A stretch of DNA of 64,000 bases from Hormiphora californensis (GCA_020137815.1 CM035357.1:2996528-3060527), one strand, 5' to 3'; counted from the first letter of the stretch, positions 29,728 through 41,307 are shown. Program-made: numbers and translations. Notes: generated from the letters alone by a model not told the origin.

Positions 29728-32700
29728 TCAAGTGGTGGGCCTGTCCCAGCTGGTAGATTGGGTGAGGTGGTTCACATAGTACTTGGCACCATCCTCAGTA
29801 AACGCCTCCTCCCAGCCTTGGGGCAGGTGTGATAGGTGTAGAACCTCCTGAGCTTCTTTTACCTGTATAATGTAAATATCTCAGTGATGGATGGGTCGAT
29901 TTTGAGCGGCAAAAAGGCAAAATGCTCATAGAACTAATCTCTACGACCTCCAACAAACTTTTCCAATTCTGATTCTGTCCACTCTCACTTTAAATTTGTA
30001 AAAGCTTCAGGGCTTGGGGAGTGAAAGAAAATAATTGAGTTGTGCCAACAAGGGTTTAGTTATTGTTTTTTTCGAGGAAAGAGGTTCGAATTTAGTTAAA
30101 CAACATCACTAGTTTTTTAATGGGTCGCATGAAATTGAAAAAAAAAAGATTTTTGTTGTCATCTCTTCATTTATTTATTTTGAACAGGGGAGCTCTCGGG
30201 AGATGGAAAGAAGTTTTAAGGAAATATGACAACTTTATATTTTACCGTTTAAAGGATTTAAATGGGTTTTACCATAATACGAACAGAAGTCTGCAGACCA
30301 CCCACCAAGCACCAATAAAAATGAAATTTGAAACATGTATGACCCGACAAAATTGTTGCATTATTTTTTTTAGGAAATGAATCCATCTAAATCTCTCCCT
30401 AAACCCTGTATATCAAACTCACAGTTTTAGTTGCCCCATGAATGACTGTAGCAAGGCTCTGTCTCGTCCTGCTTCTATCCATTGGAGTTCCTCGCTCCAG
30501 CGATCGTGATCGGCTAACTTCAGCTTTAAAAGAACTCTGGACGTTCTGAGCGAAGGAAACTAGTCTCTCAACAACAGCCTTGTACTGCAAAATCCTAGCG
30601 GGAATTAGATTAGAGATTTCAGCAAACACTTTGATTTTCACACAAATGCATGCTCTGCGAAAATCTCATTATAAGCCCCCCGAAGCCCTGGCCCTTGGGG
30701 GAGTATGTACTCACATTCCTTCGGATTTCCTGAGTTCAGCTGCCAGAATGGCACACTCCCTTATCAGTTCGGGTGTGTCGGCATTACTGTAATCCTTGTC
30801 ATATTGGGGTAGCGACCACCCTGAGTATCCGCTAACTGGGCTACCCGGACCACCACTAGCAGCACTTGCCCGACCACTGGTTATGGGCCCTACTTGGGAT
30901 CTGAAGGGGGAATGGGGGTTAGGAATAACGGCGGGGGGGGGGGGATTGATCGTGATGGAAACACAATGAGAATTGGGAACTATTCGAGAACATAAAATAA
31001 GAATAATATGATTTTGACGGCTGTGATCTCGAGAACTGTATAACTGCAGTACTTTATGCAACTGCATAACAACAGGTCATTATACGAATATTTGATAGGT
31101 CAGGTCTGCAGAACTTAAGTGCTCCCTCAGCCCCCATATTAGGAGTCATTAACAAGAGAAAAACTGTTTTATTTGAACTGTATTAAGTCGACTTAATACA
31201 GTTCAAATAAAACAGTTTTTCTCTTGTTAATGACTCCTAATATGGGGGCTGAGGGAGCACTTAAGTTAAATATGACCCCTAAAGATCTCGATCGAGATCT
31301 TTAGGGGTCATATTTTTGGAAGACTTCCAAAATCATAATATAGCGAGAGAGGAGGCCACCCACCATGCCCAGTAGGTTGGGGGTCAAATAAAATTGACAA
31401 GGCCCCTTGTAGTGGAGAAAGTGTTCCAACACGATACACAGACGTAAAGTGTGCGTCTGCGTACCGTCAGGATGTCCTGGTCGGATTAATGGACAAATCA
31501 GCGTACATGGGGGGGGGGGTGTTACAGTCATGTAGTATGACAATAAACTGTCAGTGGGGATGGTATACCTGTTATGGGTGACATGTCCAAGTAGAGACGA
31601 GGCGGGGTTCCCCAAGGAGCTAGCTGATCTCAGTTCCTCCTTATGCAGAGTCAAATCAGGAACTGAATTGCTCATATCGGATTTTGTTCGTCCCCGCTTT
31701 GAGTGGTCTGTTAAAGGGAACATAATCTAAACACACGTTGCCTCACTTAACAACACACATCCAATAATTCTTAAGAACAGACTTTGTTTTCGGAGCTGTG
31801 TGAATAAAAAACAGCAAATCTAAGAACTAACCAATGGTAAGAGTATTGAGGCTTTTGTTTAGCTCTGCTCGTGATCGAGAGATATCACTCATACTATCAG
31901 TCTTCAGGACTCTGCTGTTATCCTTAAGTTTGTACGCAAAAACCTGGAGGGATTAAATTTGGAATGATGTAATCCTGTCGTAAGTTAACTGTTAGAAAGT
32001 TAGAGCATAAATGTTTTTTCAGAACATCTAAACCACCCGCAGTTAGGAGTCGTGGGATTACAGTTGTGGGGGACAAACGATGTTGGTTACCCCTTTCTCG
32101 CTAGCATACTATGATCATGAGTCATAATACAAGCCCCCAGAATTATAGGGAAATCCAAGTTACCGAAAGTACGTTACATATTTTGTAAAACAATTACAAA
32201 CATGCCCTCCCCGTATTCTTGCCTCAAAAGTTTTAAGGCAAGGATGCGGGGAACAGATGTATTGTGTTATTGTTTCACAAAATGTGTCAAAACCCGGGTA
32301 CACGTACCTCTCTAGCAGCCTCTACAAAATCACTATATTTCACTTTGTTTCCCGGACCTATCGTCATCTTGCCCTTGAGTGTCTCCAACTGCTCAGGTGT
32401 TGGGTTGTACCCTAGGTACTGGAGGGCCACTACAAGCTTATCCATGTTAACTTGTTGGCCAGGAGCCAGGGATCCCGCTCTGAGTGGGGTGCTTCCTGAG
32501 GGAAAGAGTTGGATAGTAACTGGGATTAGGATAAATGATAATCTGAAAGTATAATACGATATTTAGTTGAGTTGTTTTCGTTTCATATATCGTTATTATA
32601 TAATATGAGAGAGTATAGAGGAGCGAAACTAAAACTCTAGTGAACTTCGTGACGTGTGATCATATATAAACGACTAGCTAACTCTGAACAAGTTGATTAT

Positions 32701-35700
32701 GGGGATAATGTGAAGCGAATTTCACTCAAACTAGACAGCACAAGATAGGTAGTTTAATGATTTAAATTATCAAAATTTGGCGTAGATTCTTAATTAACTT
32801 ACGTCAAACTTAAATGTTTTCTGAAACGCACTTTCTTCGTGGGTCACACAGCTACCTACCAAACTACTAAACTACTAAATTTACTATTCTAGCTAGCTAC
32901 CACAAACACACAAAATTGAAACAATTTATTTCCAAATAAGTTAATTCAATTAATGTTTTTGATATCGGTTCATAATTGAATCGATCGAGCTCTATCGGCA
33001 CTCAACTGTAAACTACCAAACTTACTGTATGTATAAGTAGTAGCTACCATACCATACCATTCGTAACCAAAATCCGACTTACCTTCCTCTAGTTTGGTGT
33101 TAAGAAAGCTTGATGCGGTGTCAGATATGGATCTATTCCCACCACCTGGACTCCCCAAACTCCCCCTACTAGCTGAGGGAGACAGGTAACTACCCCCTAC
33201 CACAGGTGATGTCCCTCCTCCAAGGTGTCTGATTCCTGTAGTACTGCTGGTTGATATGGGACCCCTCCCTGCAGTACTGGTGGTTGATATGGCACCCCGT
33301 GAGGAGGATTTCTTGAGAGTACCATTTGTAGAGGTGGTGCTGGGAGCGGCTCGGGATGATTTCCGGGGGGAAACTCCCGCTCCCTCACGGTATCTTATTT
33401 CCACCTGGGGGGAAATGGGGTTGGTACTCTCTGTTACTAACAGAAATTGGATAACAAAGGATGCTATAATTACCACTTTTAACTCAAGGAAAATGGGGTA
33501 GAGACTCTCTAGTCTCTGTTAGAAAGTTGGGTAAAGGTCGATGTTGAGGTAAAAGTTATAATTATAGTTTGAATATAATATATTCACTTCTAACTTCCAT
33601 ACCTACCTTGTCATATTATGTCAAGGTAGGTATGGAAGTTAGAAGTGGTACTATAGCTAGATTGAGTGACAAGTTATGGATACAGAGAAAGGGGCGTTGG
33701 CTGAGTAACATAATGAGATATGAGAGATAGTACATTATATAGGGGAGACTCTAGCGGATCGTTGAAGGTGCAAAGTGAAACATTTCAGAAATAATGACAA
33801 CTTGATGATCTAATTCTTGAATTTTTCAATAATGTGAAGATATGGTAATGCTGCTGTTGCGTAACGAAGTTTGAATAAAAAGTGGGAATCATTTTCCGCA
33901 TTTTGTAGTCATGGAAACCATGACACGCCATGCGTAACATGACCCGCTTTCAATTCCCATATCATGTCCTTATGATTTCGCCAACCGCTTTGTGATCAAG
34001 AGATGACGTTTTATGTTTCTTAAAATACAGTCGGACCCCGATTTACCGGGATGCTCGGGGGAAAGGGGTTTGCCCGGTAAATCGGGGTGCCCGGTATATC
34101 GGGGCCAAATACCGTTAATTTCTTATATCGGGGGAAGTTTATCCTCCCGGTAAATCGGGGTTCCAGTAAATCGGGGGCCGGTAAATCGGGGTCCGACGTA
34201 AATCAATCCAAAAGATCTCATGGCATCAAAATTCTCATGGCATTAAAAAAGTATGTCTCGTCGCCAGGGGACCCGTCTAGGATGTCTCGCCTAATCCGAC
34301 TATCAAAACTGTGACTCGAGATTTTAGGTACATTCCACTCAAGTAACTCTCTAACCCACAAAAATAATTATTTGTTGTTGACACTCACGTCACACCTAGA
34401 ACTAGAAGGATGAGCATTATCGATTTATTTATCTAATCTGGACCGAGACTTGAAGTGACACGATCAGGTTGTAATAATTGTGCTATGATATTATACTTGC
34501 CATACTACATGGCTATAACATCACGGTCAGTGCGAGGGTAACTCCCCTCACTTCGGCCTTGTGTGAGACAAGCTCAGGAACCGACCGACACAACAACCAA
34601 TCAGAACTCGTTATTTAGGTCACGTGACTGGTTATCAGCCAATCAGGGACCAGTATTTCCTGATTCGGTCGGTTCCTGGACAAGCTGTAATACCTGTTTA
34701 ACTTGGCGGAGTTTTAATCGGGTAAGGATCTTCATGGCTCGCTCGTGAGTTAGTCCTTGCAGAACGTGACCGTTTACTGACAGAATCTCATCGCCTGGTT
34801 GTAGAATGCCCTGACAAAGAGAGTGGGTAGAGAGAGGGAGAGAGAGGGGAGGAAGGGGTGAGAGAGGGAGTGGGAGCGGATAGAGAAAGGGAGGTAGAGA
34901 GAGGGAGTGGGAGCGGATAGAGGAAGGGAGGTAGAGAGGGGGAGCGGATAGAGAAAGGGAGGTAGAGAGAGGGAGTGGGAGCGGATAGAGGAAGGGAGGT
35001 AGAGAGGGGGAGTGGGAGCGGATAGAGAAAGGGAGGTAGAGAGGGGGAGTGGGAGCGGATAGAGGAAGGGAGGTAGAGAGAGGGAGCGGATAGAGAAAGG
35101 GAGGTAGAGAGAGGGAGTGGGAGCGGATAGAGGAAGGGAGGTAGAGAGGGGGAGTGGGAGCGGATAGAGAAAGGGAGGTAGAGAGGGGGAGTGGGAGCGG
35201 ATAGAGGAAGGGAGGTAGAGAGAGGGAGTGGGAGCGGATAGAGGAAGGGAGGTAGAGAGGGGGAGCGGATAGAGAAAGGGAGGTAGAGAGAGAGGGGGAG
35301 ATCATGCAGAGAGGGAGAAATCATTTCTTGGCATTGAACGAGTACCTACATGCCATGCATAGAGATAGAAGGTGGATAAAAAAAACAGCTTGTTATAATA
35401 TTCAAACGGTATAATTTAGTACGGTAAATGGTTCCTTCAAATAAATATTAAAGAGGTAATACCAATTTGTTGAAAGTTTGGTCACGCAAAGAAGATTTTT
35501 AGTCAGCCTATCAAATTCCATCAAAGTTTTTTTATCAAACTCTCGAGACTATTACCTGCCGATGGACATCGCCACCTTTTATAACAGAATCAATGTAAAT
35601 ACCAGGACCCTCCGTTTTGTTTGTTCCCCCACAAATACTCATACCTGAAAGCGAGATCAGGGTTAATGACTGGAAGAATAAAACCCAGAAATATAGTTTT

Positions 35701-38700
35701 CAACCACTTTTACTTAAAAATAAATATCTTGAGAGAAAGTTCAAAGTTTTCTCACCCAATCCAGTTCGATACTCGATGTTAACTATTTTAGGTCCTGCTG
35801 CATGACTTGCTGTTGATGCTGAAAGTTGAGAGACAGGAGATACCTGACCATCACTAGCAGTGGTATCCAGATCAGTGGTAGTGTGATGGTTGTTATGTTG
35901 CATCATATCACTTCTGGGGGGGAGGGGGGTGTCAGTAACTTTATTGTTGGGGAGATTTAACGAGCAAAACCCTTTCCCTGAGCATTCTGGTAAATTGGGG
36001 TCCAACTGTATCACATTTTAAAGGACTAACCTCTCTCATCATGGCAGTTTTATCCTGCCATCCTGGAGCCCAAAGGATTTCATGCATCATTGGTATAGAG
36101 AGATTTCACTCACCTGTGCCTAGGTCGAGATCTTGACAGGGTATGGTCATTATCGCTGACATTCAAACTCTGAACTGAACCCGACAAGAGATTGTTACAG
36201 AGTCGGTGGTAACCCCGGTATGCCTCCGTGTCCCGTGAGCTGATGAGGGTTAAAATTCGCTGGGCGGAACACGCCCGAAGTAGAGAGACCGCTTTGGAGT
36301 TGGTTACACCGGCTAGCGGCCTTCCATTTACCTCGAGTAACTGGTCACCTAGTGGAGAGAGAGGTGTCAACTGTGATTCTACTGATCACCCTTAAATTAT
36401 GATAATGACCAGTAGTGTGATGGTTATTATTTTGCATCCTTATGGAAATAGAAAGATGAAATGATACCTGCTTGGACACGTCCAGAAAGAGCGGCTAACC
36501 CCCCAGGCACAACATCCTTTACAAAAATCCCGTGATCCTCTCCTCTGGAACTCACACCACCAAATATCTTTAATCCCAGTCCCTGGATGCGTGGGAAAAT
36601 TAAGAAAGGTGTCAACTCGAGGCTTGCTTGACAAAAGTCATTTGCCAAGAAATACACGAAGCAGAATACCATGACACTTGGACTGACAGGGAAGGATGCA
36701 AGATAAGGATATTATTCTATTCAAATATCTTTAATCCCAATCCCTGTAATATGCATGGGAAAATTAAGAAAGGTGTCAACTCGAGGCTTGCTTGACAAAA
36801 GTCATTTGCCAAGAAATACACGAAGCAGAATACCATGACACTTGGACTGACAGGGAAGGATGCAAGATAAGGATATTATTCTATTCAAATATCTTTAATC
36901 CCAATCCCTGTAATATGCATGGGAAAATTAAGAAAGGTGTCAACTCGAGGCTTGCTTGACAAAAGTCATTTGCCAAGAAATACACGAAGCAGAATACCAT
37001 GACACTTGGACTGACAGGGAAGGATGCAAGATAAGGATATTATTCTATTCAAATATCTTTAATCCCAATCCCTGTAATATGCGTTGGAAAATTAAGAAAG
37101 GTGTCAACTCGAGGCTTGCTTGACAAAAGTCATTTGCCAAGAAATACACGAAGCAGAATACCATGACACTTGGACTGACAGGGAAGGATGCAAGATAAGG
37201 ATGTCATTCTATTCAAGATAATATAATAATAATAATAATAATAATATGTCTATTTATATGCCGCCCTTACCTCACAGGGCCAGGGTAGTAGAACTGACAC
37301 TGACACTGAGAGGCGATCTGAGCGGTTACTTAAAGACGTATATCAAAAAATGGTAGGCCCAAAACACTGAATTAAACTGAATTAAACACTCTCGGCTCAC
37401 ATAACTGTCCAGATGAGATAACAGACTGATATAGATTGAAAAAAACGTCCACATTAGATGGTAGAAAATGTCTGTTAATATAACTTCCACTCGTGCTTCA
37501 CTCGAAAAAATGCTGTAAAACGCCAATAAAAACCTTACCATGAGCGGTAAAACAGTACCAAAAGAAAATAAATACAAGCTAGGCGAAATACCTGATGAAA
37601 GCAGGAGAAACAAGGAACCTCATCCTCAGTTGGCTCCGAATGCTTCCACAAACAATCTTGTCTTTAACCTCGACTTGAACAGATCCACTGACTCAACTGA
37701 TCGAAGCTCCAGGGGGAGCTCATTCCACACTTCAGGTAGGAAAACAGACGGTCTCCTCCTTCTCAACTTGGAGTTGGCATTAATACTAGAAAGCTTAGGG
37801 TACTTAAGCTTGTAGTGATCAGGCGTTGCAGTTCCACGAGTGGTTCGAACAGCCTCCAAGTCTTCAACTGGTACTTGGTCACAGAGATAATCCGGGGCTA
37901 GGTTATGAACAATTTTAAACGCCATCAAACATGCCTTGAACTCCACACGCTGCTCCATAGGAAGGATATGGGTGTCCTTAAGATACTGAGAATAGTCATC
38001 TTGGTGTCCATGAAGGTTATAGATGAACCTCACACACGAGTTCAATGTCCTCTGAAGGCTTTCAAGAAGCTTCTTTGGCAATCCAGCGTATAGGATGTTG
38101 CAATAGTCAAGCCGAGAAACAATCAGTTGCTTGACCAGGAGGATTTTAGTAGGAATATCCAGGCTGCGATTCACCTGCCACAGGTTCTTCAAGAGCATTC
38201 CACACTGCCTCTTCACACTGTTTACCTGTCTCTCCATAGAAAGATTCGTGTCCAAGTAAACCCCAAGTGTTTTTCCTGTCTTTCCTGTACACTCCATCGG
38301 AGAAATCTCCACACCACCAAAATCCACAGTAGGCACAAATTCCATCTTATTCAGGGCACTGCTCTTTCCAAGAAGCAGGAACTCAGTTTTCGCTTCATTA
38401 CATTTAAGCCAGTGATTGTTCATCCACGCCTTCACACTAGACAAACACTCCTCAATCCTCGTTTTGGCCAGTTTCCAGTTATCCTCATCCGTAGGTACAA
38501 GACTAATGTAAAGTTGGGAGTCATCCGCATACAACTTGATCCGAAGACCATACGGTTTGACCAAATCCTGGAGCTCTTCAATATACAACAGGAACAAGAC
38601 AGGCCCCAGTAGAGATCCCTGGGGAACTCCACAAACCAGCTCAATAATCCTCGAAAGTTCTCCACCGACGTTGACCCTGAAATTCCGCGACTGAAGATAG

Positions 38701-40180
38701 CTAGAAAACCACTTTAGGGCAGACCCACATACTCCAAACCTCCTCTCAAGTACATCCTTCAGCTTCCCATGATCCACTGTGTCAAAGGCAGCGCTCATAT
38801 CAAGGAGAAAGAGGCCAATGACATTACCCTTATCCACTTCTTGAAGAAGATCATCAAACATTCCCATGAGAAGGGTCTCGCAGCTATGACCAACCCTGTA
38901 ACCAGATTGGTGTTTATTCAAAAGTGCATTAGTGGTGAGATAAGCATTGAGTTGCTCAAGAACTACCTTCTCCAGAAGTTTGGAGATAAACGACAAATTA
39001 GACACCGGTCGGTAGTTCGTCAGAGAATCCTTGTCTCCATAGGAATTCTTGATCGTTGGAAACACCACTGCCTGCTGAAGCATCTTAGGCACATCAGCAT
39101 GTGTAAGCGACAGATTAATAATCCTCATAAGAACTGGAGCCAGTTCCTCAAGACAGCCCTTGACCAACCACGTAGGTACTACGTCAAGATCACAAGTCTT
39201 ATCTGGCATGTCCTTAACCGTCCTAATAAGCTCATCCACAGAGATTTCCTCAAATTCCTCAAGGTAGGACTGGAGAACATGTGTCTCCTCTTTTCTAAGC
39301 TGTAGGTGATTCCGCTCCTCTCTGACAGTTGTCCGAATATCCTCAACCTTCCCATGGAAATAATCTGCAAAATCCTCAGCCAGTTTCTGTTTGTTTCCAG
39401 TTTCCGGTAATAACGTCTCACTTTTACCAAGGAGACGATCAAGCTTTCTCTGAAGGGCTTTAGGATCATCTCTCGACTGCTCCAAGTCGTCTTTAACATA
39501 TTCCATCCTCGCATTCTTATCCACCCGTCCAAACTGTCTCTTGAGATCATTGAACTGTTTCTTCGTCAAGGGTGTCTTGTTCCCTAATTCCCAAGCACGC
39601 TCTGCTCGCCGCCGTTCACGAAGAACCTTGAGCACCTCTGGATTGTTTCTCCATGGCTTGTCCTTCTTGCCCTTTTTTCTTCTCCTCTTAAGAGGGACTG
39701 TTTTGTCAACGAAGTCCTCCATTACACTGACGAATATTTCCAAGGCACGTTCCGGGCAATCCGAGTTTAATACATCAGTCCAGTCCACAGTTTGCAAGGC
39801 ACACCGAAACATCTCCACATCAATTCCTTTAAAATCTCTGTACATCTCCACCTGCTCCCGTGACTTATAGTCTCCACTAGGTGTATCAATCCACAGTTCC
39901 GCTAAGACCAGATAATGGTCAGAAGTAGTTCCTTCAGGGAAGATTTCCACCGACGTTAATAAATATAATAAATAAAATGTTAAATGATAAATAATTTAGG
40001 CCTATTATAGGTATTATACCTTGAATTGTTCATACTTTCTTTTTATTATACGGAGCACGGCGAGTGACGACTAAAAGTATACCTTACCTGTGTGCAATCA
40101 TGAAAGTCTACGACATCAACAATTCGTGTTGGAAACCGATCCAGCACCCCATTACTGGCACCTTCCTTCACAGTGGGCAT
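29728..40180 (-). CDS. STXBP4-like: STXBP4 (Synip)-like PDZ/WW scaffold protein
   Basis: Thirteen exons join in phase to 686 residues plus stop: 40180-40088, 36582-36468, 36348-36114, 35913-35756, 35644-35556, 34810-34694, 33404-33083, 32495-32308, 31943-31832, 31707-31569, 30900-30715, 30594-30423, 29862-29728. PDZ1 (~18-105) has GLGLKIFGG and GDQLLEVNGRPLAGV. PDZ2 (~185-275) has GLGMSICGG, GIYIDSVIKGGD and GDEILSVNG. A Ser/Gly linker follows, then an EF-hand-like segment (VALQYLGYNPTPEQLETL ... YSDFVEAAREVFAYKL, ~395-445), a helical stretch after LRKSEG, and a terminal WW domain (GWEEAFTEDGAKYYVNH ... W..P). Domain order and these blocks resemble vertebrate STXBP4, which binds syntaxin-4 and regulates insulin-stimulated GLUT4 vesicle fusion. 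Vertebrate STXBP4 has one PDZ, so the second is unusual. Intron 1 holds a truncated LINE and decoy acceptors. The start is ATG at 40178-40180. Confidence 0.88.
31112..31332. repeat. Series of abutting perfect palindromes, STXBP4-like intron
   Basis: 31112-31267 is a 156-bp palindrome with no loop, centred on aagtcgactt. 31268-31315 is a 48-bp perfect palindrome centred on cgatcg. 31314-31332 is a third, ttttggaagacttccaaaa, with a one-base loop. They abut or overlap by 2 bp. Confidence 0.95.
33585..33647. repeat. 63-bp hairpin just upstream of an STXBP4-like exon
   Basis: Perfect arms start cacttctaacttccatacct and surround a short loop (tcatattatgt). It lies in the intron about 180 bp before the acceptor of the exon 33404-33083. 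Confidence 0.9.
34028..34198. mobile_element. pogo/Tigger-like MITE, STXBP4-like intron
   Basis: The 171-bp element starts cagtcggaccccgatttacc after TA and ends ggtaaatcggggtccgac plus one base before TA. The interior repeats ccggtaaatcgggg in several places. Confidence 0.85.
34575..34678. mobile_element. hAT-like MITE, STXBP4-like intron
   Basis: The 104-bp element has termini caggaaccgaccga and tcggtcggttcctg and an 8-bp duplication, gacaagct (34567-34574, 34679-34686). In gene orientation it begins about 15 bp after the donor of the exon 34810-34694. Two of the three copies in this window thus sit very close to a donor. Confidence 0.9.
34815..35304. repeat. Purine-rich minisatellite beside a PDZ2 splice acceptor
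   Basis: Roughly 13 units of about 36 bp repeat words such as gagtgggagcggatagag and gaagggaggtagagag. On the minus strand this is a long pyrimidine tract leading into the acceptor of the exon 34810-34694. Reading through it gives spurious Ser/Leu/Pro ORFs of up to 220 codons. Confidence 0.92.
36561..37217. repeat. Four ~164-bp tandem units that include a PDZ1 exon start
   Basis: Units start at 36561, 36722, 36886 and 37050, each with caaatatctttaatccca. The first unit spans the functional acceptor and first ~22 coding bases of the exon 36582-36468. The other three therefore carry copies of that acceptor and of the GLGLKIF codons in the intron, followed by different sequence. Confidence 0.92.
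37221..39953 (-). mobile_element. 5'-truncated L2/CR1-type LINE, STXBP4-like intron 1
   Basis: The element lies on the same strand as the host gene. Its 3' end is at a (TTA)n tail seen on the plus strand as (ataat)n at 37221-37246, preceded by an untranslated region with a gcggcatataaatag word typical of L2/CR1-like tails. The 5' end is cut within the endonuclease domain near 39951. Target duplications cannot be defined because both flanks are AT-rich. Confidence 0.9.
37626..39950 (-). CDS. LINE reverse transcriptase ORF, open but lacking most of the endonuclease
   Basis: The frame is open for 774 codons but has no genuine start; its first codons continue the endonuclease, with SDHYLVLAEL near residue 10. 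The reverse transcriptase spans roughly residues 240-520: NYRPVSNLSFISK, HQSGYRVGHSCET, LLDMSAAFDTVDH, GVPQGSLLGPVLF and the active-site YADD near residue 470. The DMSAAFDTVDH/YADDSQLY combination is typical of the CR1/L2/Jockey group. A C-terminal domain with RLDYCNILYAGL and a PSVFLPEVWNELP end follows. No RNase H is present. Lack of stops suggests a recent insertion, but the missing 5' part means it cannot be autonomous. Confidence 0.92.
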   Translation of the reverse strand: MEIFPEGTTSDHYLVLAELWIDTPSGDYKSREQVEMYRDFKGIDVEMFRCALQTVDWTDVLNSDCPERALEIFVSVMEDFVDKTVPLKRRRKKGKKDKPWRNNPEVLKVLRERRRAERAWELGNKTPLTKKQFNDLKRQFGRVDKNARMEYVKDDLEQSRDDPKALQRKLDRLLGKSETLLPETGNKQKLAEDFADYFHGKVEDIRTTVREERNHLQLRKEETHVLQSYLEEFEEISVDELIRTVKDMPDKTCDLDVVPTWLVKGCLEELAPVLMRIINLSLTHADVPKMLQQAVVFPTIKNSYGDKDSLTNYRPVSNLSFISKLLEKVVLEQLNAYLTTNALLNKHQSGYRVGHSCETLLMGMFDDLLQEVDKGNVIGLFLLDMSAAFDTVDHGKLKDVLERRFGVCGSALKWFSSYLQSRNFRVNVGGELSRIIELVCGVPQGSLLGPVLFLLYIEELQDLVKPYGLRIKLYADDSQLYISLVPTDEDNWKLAKTRIEECLSSVKAWMNNHWLKCNEAKTEFLLLGKSSALNKMEFVPTVDFGGVEISPMECTGKTGKTLGVYLDTNLSMERQVNSVKRQCGMLLKNLWQVNRSLDIPTKILLVKQLIVSRLDYCNILYAGLPKKLLESLQRTLNSCVRFIYNLHGHQDDYSQYLKDTHILPMEQRVEFKACLMAFKIVHNLAPDYLCDQVPVEDLEAVRTTRGTATPDHYKLKYPKLSSINANSKLRRRRPSVFLPEVWNELPLELRSVESVDLFKSRLKTRLFVEAFGAN

Positions 40181-40340
40181 ATCCACAATAGTGCCCTATA
40201 TAGCTGATAACAGAAGGAAAGTGGGTCAAAGATATGCTAAAAAATGTTAAAAACAGCTGCAAACAAAAAGTTTCTTTGGCAAAGGGAGGATGTTTGAGTG
40301 TCATGTGTGGACTGTGGAACACGAATAGATATAAAGAATT

Positions 40341-40403
40341 TGTCAGGCCAATGCTCTGACCACAGTTCTCGCGCGAGAATGGGTCAGGCCAATGCTATGA
40401 CAG
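40341..40403. repeat. gcattggcc-family short repeat, well preserved
   Basis: It reads tgtcaggccaatgctctgac, then cacagttctcgcgcgagaat, then gggtcaggccaatgctatga plus cag. This 63-bp copy shows the family's plan: two direct-looking ends around a small central hairpin. Confidence 0.8.
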
Positions 40404-41241
40404 TAAAGAATGCAATACTGGGAAGTGGGAAGTGAAACATTTATGCAAACACTAAAGGCATTGGAACCCCTAGCTAGCTGGGGTATAGATACCAAAATAA
40501 ACCCGGAACACATTTGGAAGTTAGAGAGCAACGCCGCAACGGGGAGCTAAGAAGTAGAGACAGCAGGCAGGAATTCGAAAAGGAGAGCTGCAGATAGTAG
40601 AACAAATAGCTGCAGACAGCAGGTATTGGAGAGAGACCATACCCCTGCACTCTGCAGGTCTGCAGCATCTGCAGAGTAGCAAATGGCCTGCCTCGATCGT
40701 TCTCTCTCTGCAGCATATATAAGGGGAGGAAGTACATTATCTGCTTCTTCAGAGGGAGGGAGGGTGGGAACAAAGAAGCAAGCAAGGTTTGGGTGTCACC
40801 TTTCTAGTGGACAATGGGTAAAAACAATGCGAGGGGGGTCTGATACCCACCCACGAGCTTGTGCAAAAGAGCCCGCTACACACTACTCTGTCACACACAT
40901 AGGAGCACTAGCCAACAGTATCCCCATAGCAACGCAAATTAGGATAGAGTTACATAGCTTTCTTCTTGTAACTCTCTCTCTCTACTATATTCCTTCCTCT
41001 ATCTCTCTCGTTCTCTCTCCACTCCCCAGTGGCTGACTCGCCGTCATCAGACAGAAACAGATACCGGAAGAGGCAGCTACTACTAGACGCATAAGAGGCG
41101 GAGTTAAAAACAAGTCATAGACGTCGCTCAGTAAAACGAAAAGAGATAGGACTAGAGGAGGAGAAGTATGCATGAGAATATTGCTTGTCAGTGTTGCTTA
41201 CATTGTACACTAATATACACAGTACACATCGCGTGAGAAGA

Positions 41242-41244
<3 letters not shown>

Positions 41245-41307
<63 letters not shown>

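Noticed and set aside
34643-35324. ORFs of 178-220 codons rich in Ser, Leu and Pro
   Set aside because: They read through the 36-bp minisatellite; periodic composition and lack of stops follow from the repeat. Only the 34694-34810 part is a real exon.
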